Shown here piece after piece: positions 63,749 to 64,000 of a stretch of 64,000 nt of DNA. The notes under the pieces were generated by a model. The model was not told the DNA's origin. It did no database searches and saw nothing but the letters and a program-made list of their open reading frames with translations. Both the position numbers and the translations under genes were made by a program. Each line of letters opens with the position of its first letter. Position 1 is the stretch's first letter. Source of the DNA: Methylobacterium sp. NMS14P (GTDB lineage Bacteria > Pseudomonadota > Alphaproteobacteria > Rhizobiales > Beijerinckiaceae); contig NZ_CP087106.1 of assembly GCF_028583545.1 (NCBI RefSeq), forward strand, positions 3,084,501 to 3,148,500, given 5' to 3'.

Positions 63749-64000
63749 ATGTCCGCCACCGTGCTGATCGTGGACGACGATCCGGTCCAGCGGCGCCTGG
63801 CCGAGGCGGCCGTGCGCCGTTTCGGCTTCGAGGCGCGGATCGCCGAGTCCGGAGCGGACGCCCTGACCCTGCTGAGATCCGAGGGGGCAGATGTCGTCCT
63901 TCTCGACCTCGTCATGCCCGGGCTCGACGGGCTCGGTGTCCTGGCCGAGATGCGCAAGAGCGGCCTCGCTATGCCGGTCATCGTCCAGACCTCGAACGGG
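63749..64000 (+). CDS. Response regulator, 3' partial
   Basis: The ATG at 63749 has AGGGAGC upstream. The visible 84 residues are a receiver domain: ATVLIVDDDPVQRRLAEAAVRRFGF, phosphoacceptor Asp in DVVLLDLVMPGLDG and switch Thr in VIVQTSNG. The sequence resembles sigma54-dependent NtrC-type regulators of Rhizobiales, but the output domain is beyond the window. Confidence 0.85.
   Translation, partial: MSATVLIVDDDPVQRRLAEAAVRRFGFEARIAESGADALTLLRSEGADVVLLDLVMPGLDGLGVLAEMRKSGLAMPVIVQTSNG

Overview
The window looks like a stretch of chromosome from a GC-rich alphaproteobacterium of the Methylobacteriaceae type (Methylobacterium or a close relative). This is inferred from gene content and order: a three-subunit proton-translocating transhydrogenase beside an aa3-type oxidase subunit IV gene, the erpA/dgt/argS/SPOR/nagZ/tat order typical of Rhizobiales, a propionyl-CoA carboxylase alpha subunit, an oxalate (frc/oxlT-like) cluster, and very high GC. 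I see no rRNA, tRNA, insertion sequence, prophage or CRISPR array. About 60 protein genes are supported; most are housekeeping or envelope genes. The first and last genes are cut by the window edges.

1-10.8 kb: a partial radical-SAM lysine 2,3-aminomutase-like gene, a glutathione S-transferase, an RraA-like protein and a YdcF-like membrane protein on the plus strand. Then a minus-strand series: DUF3253, DUF599, acylphosphatase, a formate/nitrite channel, a gamma-glutamylcyclotransferase-like protein, two tiny membrane proteins, biotin carboxylase (pccA), an unknown gene and an L,D-transpeptidase lipoprotein. 9.8-17.7 kb: histone-deacetylase-like hydrolase, LysE exporter, aroC-ribB, anmK with a coupled stand-alone MrcB_N-domain gene, tyrS divergent from anmK, and a KdpE-like regulator.

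17.7-28.6 kb: tatABC, nagZ, SPOR protein, argS, a Gly/Tyr-rich secreted protein, dgt, erpA and a large exported protein of unknown function. 28.7-35 kb: DUF2165, MFS exporter, a PEP mutase/isocitrate lyase superfamily enzyme, a three-gene nitrate/sulfonate-type ABC importer and a divergent pterin carbinolamine dehydratase. 35.2-41.2 kb: an RND efflux operon (two adaptors, one pump) divergent from a TetR regulator with a clear palindrome between them. 41.2-44.6 kb: a translationally coupled MHYT histidine kinase, single-domain response regulator and REC-histidine kinase.

46.3-52.1 kb: an oxalate-type cluster with formyl-CoA transferase, a stand-alone homologue of the 10-formyltetrahydrofolate dehydrogenase hydrolase domain, a class II aldolase, an oxalate/formate MFS antiporter and a GntR regulator. 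Here frc would activate oxalate and release formate, oxlT would move oxalate/formate, and the formyltransferase-fold protein may tie formyl groups to the folate pool; the last point is inference. The flanks of the GntR gene are noticeably less GC rich than the rest. 52.5-64 kb: a small membrane protein, an HD-GYP protein, a CAP lipoprotein, recJ, the pnt operon, cytochrome oxidase subunit IV-like gene, an ABC1/UbiB kinase, an M3 oligoendopeptidase and the start of a response regulator.

The points most worth a second look are the folate-hydrolase-like gene in the oxalate cluster, the solitary MrcB_N-domain protein coupled to anmK, the 31-residue leader ORF with a very strong ribosome binding site before frc, and the three-gene MHYT signalling unit.
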